Origin: Methanomicrobiales archaeon | Lineage (GTDB): Archaea; Halobacteriota; Methanomicrobia; Methanomicrobiales; Methanospirillaceae | DNA length: 64,000 bases | Reading direction: 5' to 3' | NCBI GenBank assembly: GCA_012516785.1 | Contig: JAAYWH010000071.1 | Location: 1 to 64,000, forward strand | Shown: positions 61,675-64,000 of the stretch, piece by piece | How positions within the stretch are numbered: position 1 is the first letter of the stretch | Layout: the number at the start of each line of letters is the position of its first letter | The notes under the pieces: generated by a model | What the model was told of the DNA's origin: nothing | The model's database searches: none | The model's input: the letters and a program-made list of their open reading frames with translations, nothing else | Made by a program: the position numbers and the translations under genes

Positions 61675-62109
61675 TCAGAACCTCACACGGGGTGCTTCCC
61701 CTTCCCGCATATTATACTCCATCGTCCAGAAATATGCCTCCCCATGGGCTACCCTGAAGATGGCAACTTTGACCTCCCTCGGCCCTGCTTTCACCAGGTC
61801 TTTCACCCACGGCCGGTCCCGATAGAGCCGCTCCTCAAGGGCTGTATCATTGAGGAACTCGACACTGCCCGCCACCCGCATCATACTCCCGGCCCCCCCA
61901 GACTCAGGCGAATAGAAACAGAGCTCAGTCTTTGGATTCTTTGAGAGCTGGGAATAGATACGCTTCGGAGTGCCGGTGTGATAGTAAAAACCGGTCTCAT
62001 CGGCAAACCACATCGCAAATGCCCTGACACGAGGCTGATCTCCGTCAATCGTGGCAATGTAGGTAACCGGATTTGCGTTGGCAAACCCAATACATTCGGA
62101 AAAGTCCAT
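61675..62109 (-). CDS. PPOX-class flavin-dependent oxidoreductase
   Basis: A 144-residue split-barrel protein: ANANPVTYIATIDGDQPRVRAFAMWFADE, TGTPKRIYSQLSKNPKTELCFYSP and the C-terminal VKVAIFRVAHGEAYFWTME. This is the FMN/F420-type PPOX fold. It is convergent with trkH. The substrate is unknown. Confidence 0.85.
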   Translation of the reverse strand: MDFSECIGFANANPVTYIATIDGDQPRVRAFAMWFADETGFYYHTGTPKRIYSQLSKNPKTELCFYSPESGGAGSMMRVAGSVEFLNDTALEERLYRDRPWVKDLVKAGPREVKVAIFRVAHGEAYFWTMEYNMREGEAPRVRF

Positions 62110-62238
62110 GATGATATCCCGCTACTCAATGGAAGAAAAAAGATGAAAAAGATTGGGTCACCCTGATGCCGTGCATCACGGTTGGTGCCCTGCCATCCCT
62201 TCCTGCAAAAATTCCCGGCCTGTATTCCTGAAACCAGG

Positions 62239-63027
62239 TTATCTCATCTCGCGATTCTGGTTACCCTTCACCTCCGGTGACCGGTAGTCCCACCCGGATT
62301 CGTCCAGGGCGGTGAGTATCCCGACGATGGCATTGACAAGCGTCTCTTTTATTATGACTCCCTTCTCCCGCGTTGCTTTCGTGGGATCTCCGGTCGCACC
62401 ACAATCGGTCAGCTCCGAAACCATCCATTTTACATCGACATAGGGAGGTAGCCGTGGAACAATTCCTCTCGCCTGCCCCGGTTCACAGAGATCGGGGAAG
62501 AGGGCAAGCCCAATCGATAGTTCACCTTCTCCCCCATGCCCGAGGCCGTTCCATACTTCGAAAAACCCAGGAGGGAGCAGCTCTTTCAGGGTATTCCACC
62601 AGGCATCGAGAGAGAGGATCTTCATTTCAGGATGCGCTGCTTTGACCGTGCGGGCTGCCATCTCTATTGAGGCGATGTTGCCGTCATGACCGTTCAGAAT
62701 GAAGACCTTGTTGATCCCTTCCCGGTACAGGGATTCGAGAATATCCCCGATAATCGCGGTCTCTGTCTCGGGACGGAGGGAAAGAGTGAAGGAAAACTCT
62801 CTGTACGCCTCGCTCATCCCATACTGGAGAGGGGGGAGGACGGCTGTTTTGGGAACCCGTCGGGCGACTTCGAGTGAAAGCAGGTAAGCCGTGAGTGAAT
62901 CGGTGCCAAACGGGAGATGGTCCCCGTGGCTTTCGAGAGAGCCGAGGGGCAGGATCACCTTCTCGAACGGTGCATTCCGAAAATCTCCGGAAGTGAGATG
63001 CTGGATTATAAGAGGATTTTTCTCCAT
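62239..63027 (-). CDS. Creatininase-family hydrolase (ArfB-like)
   Basis: A 262-residue metal-dependent hydrolase from MEKNPLIIQHL (ATG 63027). The creatininase metal ligands appear as LGSLESHGDHLPFGTDS, LNGHDGN and HGGEGELS. In methanogens a member of this family (ArfB) deformylates an intermediate in flavin and F420 precursor synthesis, the likely role here; a true creatininase cannot be excluded. It is preceded by the second copy of the 66-base element and a TATA-like box. Confidence 0.85.
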   Translation of the reverse strand: MEKNPLIIQHLTSGDFRNAPFEKVILPLGSLESHGDHLPFGTDSLTAYLLSLEVARRVPKTAVLPPLQYGMSEAYREFSFTLSLRPETETAIIGDILESLYREGINKVFILNGHDGNIASIEMAARTVKAAHPEMKILSLDAWWNTLKELLPPGFFEVWNGLGHGGEGELSIGLALFPDLCEPGQARGIVPRLPPYVDVKWMVSELTDCGATGDPTKATREKGVIIKETLVNAIVGILTALDESGWDYRSPEVKGNQNREMR

Positions 63028-63147
63028 GGTGCATGTTCCTGTCTGTGCTTGGATCATGGTCTCTCAAATAAGCTTTGGAATGCTCGTTCCTCATTGGTGG
63101 ATTTTATAGGGAGTGTGAATGGGAGGTATGGGATAAAGACTCCCGCC

Positions 63148-63156
63148 TTATTTTAT
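63148..63156 (-). promoter_or_regulatory. TATA-like box at edge of shared element, copy B
   Basis: On the minus strand ATATAAAATAAG directly follows the repeated element (63157-63222), about 120 bases before the creatininase start. With copy A it forms a consistent element-TATA arrangement at two unrelated genes. Confidence 0.45.
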
Positions 63157-63222
63157 ATGAAAATGCCTCCGGCATTTTCATCTTTTATGCTTGTGGCCCT
63201 CAAAGGAATCATGTTATTTTTT
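63157..63222. repeat. Shared 66-base element, copy B
   Basis: 61/66 identical to 53462-53527. This copy contains a perfect nine-pair hairpin (GAAAATGCC-TCC-GGCATTTTC), which has two mismatches in copy A. It lies between the cytosine deaminase stop and the creatininase gene, both minus strand. All substitutions between copies would alter residues, so a peptide is unlikely. Confidence 0.7.
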
Positions 63223-63235
63223 TGAAGATATCCCG

Positions 63236-63715
63236 CTACTCCTCCCCGATATCTTCATTCCATAAATCCGGGTAGTCCGCGATGAATTCCTCCATCATCA
63301 TGATACATTCCCTATCGTTCAGAATGACCAGTTCCACACCCCGTGACCGGAGATACTCCTCAGGTCCCCTGAACGTCTGGTTCTCACCGATCACGACCAT
63401 TGGAATCTTGTATAAGAGGACAGCGCCACTGCACATGTCGCAGGGGGAGAGGGTAGAGAAGAGTACCGACCGGGAATAGTCCCGGTATCCCAGCCGGCCA
63501 GCACGCTCAAGGCAGTCCATCTCGGCATGGAGCACTGCACTCCCCTTCTGGATCCGGCGGTTATGCCCCGTCCCGACAATTTTTCCATCGATCACCAGTA
63601 CCGAGCCGATGGGAATCCCCCCTTCGGCCAATCCCTGCCGAGCTTCCTGTATGGCTGCCTGCATGAATTGTTCTCTTGCATCGGCATCCATTCCATGAGA
63701 ATGAGTTCTGACCAT
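63236..63715 (-). CDS. Cytosine deaminase, yeast Fcy1-like
   Basis: A 159-residue deaminase from ATG 63715 (158 in yeast Fcy1); ATG 63691 is an alternative. The zinc site is HAE (H63, E65) and PCDMC (C92, C95), one residue from yeast H62, E64, C91 and C94. Also shared are GHNRR(I/F)QKGSA, GENQTF (F115) and the C-terminal DLWNEDIGE with W152 and D155 at the yeast positions, the residues that close over and bind cytosine. It should convert cytosine to uracil, a pyrimidine salvage step. Horizontal origin is possible. Confidence 0.85.
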   Translation of the reverse strand: MVRTHSHGMDADAREQFMQAAIQEARQGLAEGGIPIGSVLVIDGKIVGTGHNRRIQKGSAVLHAEMDCLERAGRLGYRDYSRSVLFSTLSPCDMCSGAVLLYKIPMVVIGENQTFRGPEEYLRSRGVELVILNDRECIMMMEEFIADYPDLWNEDIGEE

Positions 63716-63779
63716 AGATACTACCAGTTCCCCCTTGTGGAATATGTTTTTACCTTTCTGTATTGATCCCTGATTTGCC

Positions 63780-64000
63780 ATGAATAAAATTCTCGTGATC
63801 TTCCTGCTGATCCTTCTGGTAGCTGTCTCCGGGTGTGTGACACGATCCCGTGAAAAAGACTCTGGTTCCCCGACTTGGGTACCCACAACTGCATCGCAGA
63901 TCCGTCATGCAGGCACCACGTCCGAACAACCTCTTGTCTCAACACCCTGCAAAGAACTGAACCCCCTGATCATCCTCGTGGAATTTCCTGATAAAAAGCA
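63780..64000 (+). CDS. Partial lipoprotein, truncated by window end
   Basis: Starts at ATG 63780 with MNKILVIFLLILLVAVSGC, a signal peptide ending in the lipobox VSGC, followed by a Ser/Thr-rich linker (TTASQIRHAG, TTSEQPLVSTP) and the start of a domain (NPLIILVEFPDK). The gene continues past position 64000. It is divergent from the cytosine deaminase, so their promoters share the 65-base gap. Confidence 0.7.
   Translation, partial: MNKILVIFLLILLVAVSGCVTRSREKDSGSPTWVPTTASQIRHAGTTSEQPLVSTPCKELNPLIILVEFPDKK

Noticed and set aside
1-64000. CRISPR arrays, rRNA, tRNA and insertion sequences
   Set aside because: None were seen on reading the window; a dedicated tRNA and repeat scan would be needed to be certain.

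Overview
The window looks like chromosomal DNA from a hydrogenotrophic methanogenic archaeon, most likely in or near the order Methanomicrobiales. This rests on a methanogenesis marker 16 metalloprotein gene (12643-13890), DUF2150 and DUF1894 proteins, a creatininase/ArfB-type hydrolase, many lipoproteins with Thr/Pro-rich linkers, A/T-rich TATA-like promoters, and start codons that often overlap the previous stop. The genus cannot be fixed from sequence reading alone. I see no rRNA, tRNA, CRISPR array or insertion sequence.

Layout. 0.45-2.2 kb is a five-gene cassette of unknown function: a Cdc48-N-like barrel protein with 11-residue helical repeats, followed by four small membrane or coiled-coil proteins, three of which share one motif. 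2.3-8.8 kb holds a metallophosphoesterase, a ClC channel, a DUF2150/DUF5814-like/DUF2703 run, cardiolipin synthase and an HdeD-like protein. 8.9-12.2 kb is an envelope-stress block: DUF937, pspA-pspAA and, converging on them, pspAB-htpX. 12.6-18.1 kb carries the marker 16 protein, a DUF4332 protein, dodecin, a DUF350 protein and an MBL hydrolase. 18.3-21.5 kb is an ABC export operon with a surface-protein partner.

21.9-29.7 kb has a HTH/DUF2178 pair, a DUF389 protein and a minus-strand sulfur- or selenium-trafficking operon (two half-size YedE genes, a double DsrE protein, a TusA-like protein). 29.9-38.8 kb carries hisD, a membrane protein overlapping a large thaumatin-like secreted protein, an abnormal CPBP protein, DUF1894, a PPOX protein, an MFS transporter and a META-domain protein.

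39.0-49.8 kb is one tightly packed minus-strand glycogen operon encoding a GH57-like protein, a GT4 glycogen synthase, branching enzyme, a GH57/DUF3536 protein, MalQ and glucan phosphorylase. Together these can build, branch, trim and phosphorolyse an alpha-glucan store. 50-64 kb is a mix of surface proteins and housekeeping genes: DUF4349 and DUF2927-like lipoproteins, an AlkD-type glycosylase, a secreted protein made of five 22-residue repeats, a Gly/Thr/Pro-rich surface protein, a TPR membrane protein, flavin reductase, TrkH, a PPOX protein, creatininase, a cytosine deaminase strikingly like yeast Fcy1, and a lipoprotein cut by the window end.

The items most worth following up are the 0.45-2.2 kb cassette, the split YedE/DsrE/TusA operon, the thaumatin-like protein, the 22-residue repeat protein, the Fcy1-like deaminase, and a 66-base element found just upstream of TATA-like boxes at two unrelated minus-strand genes (53.46 and 63.16 kb).
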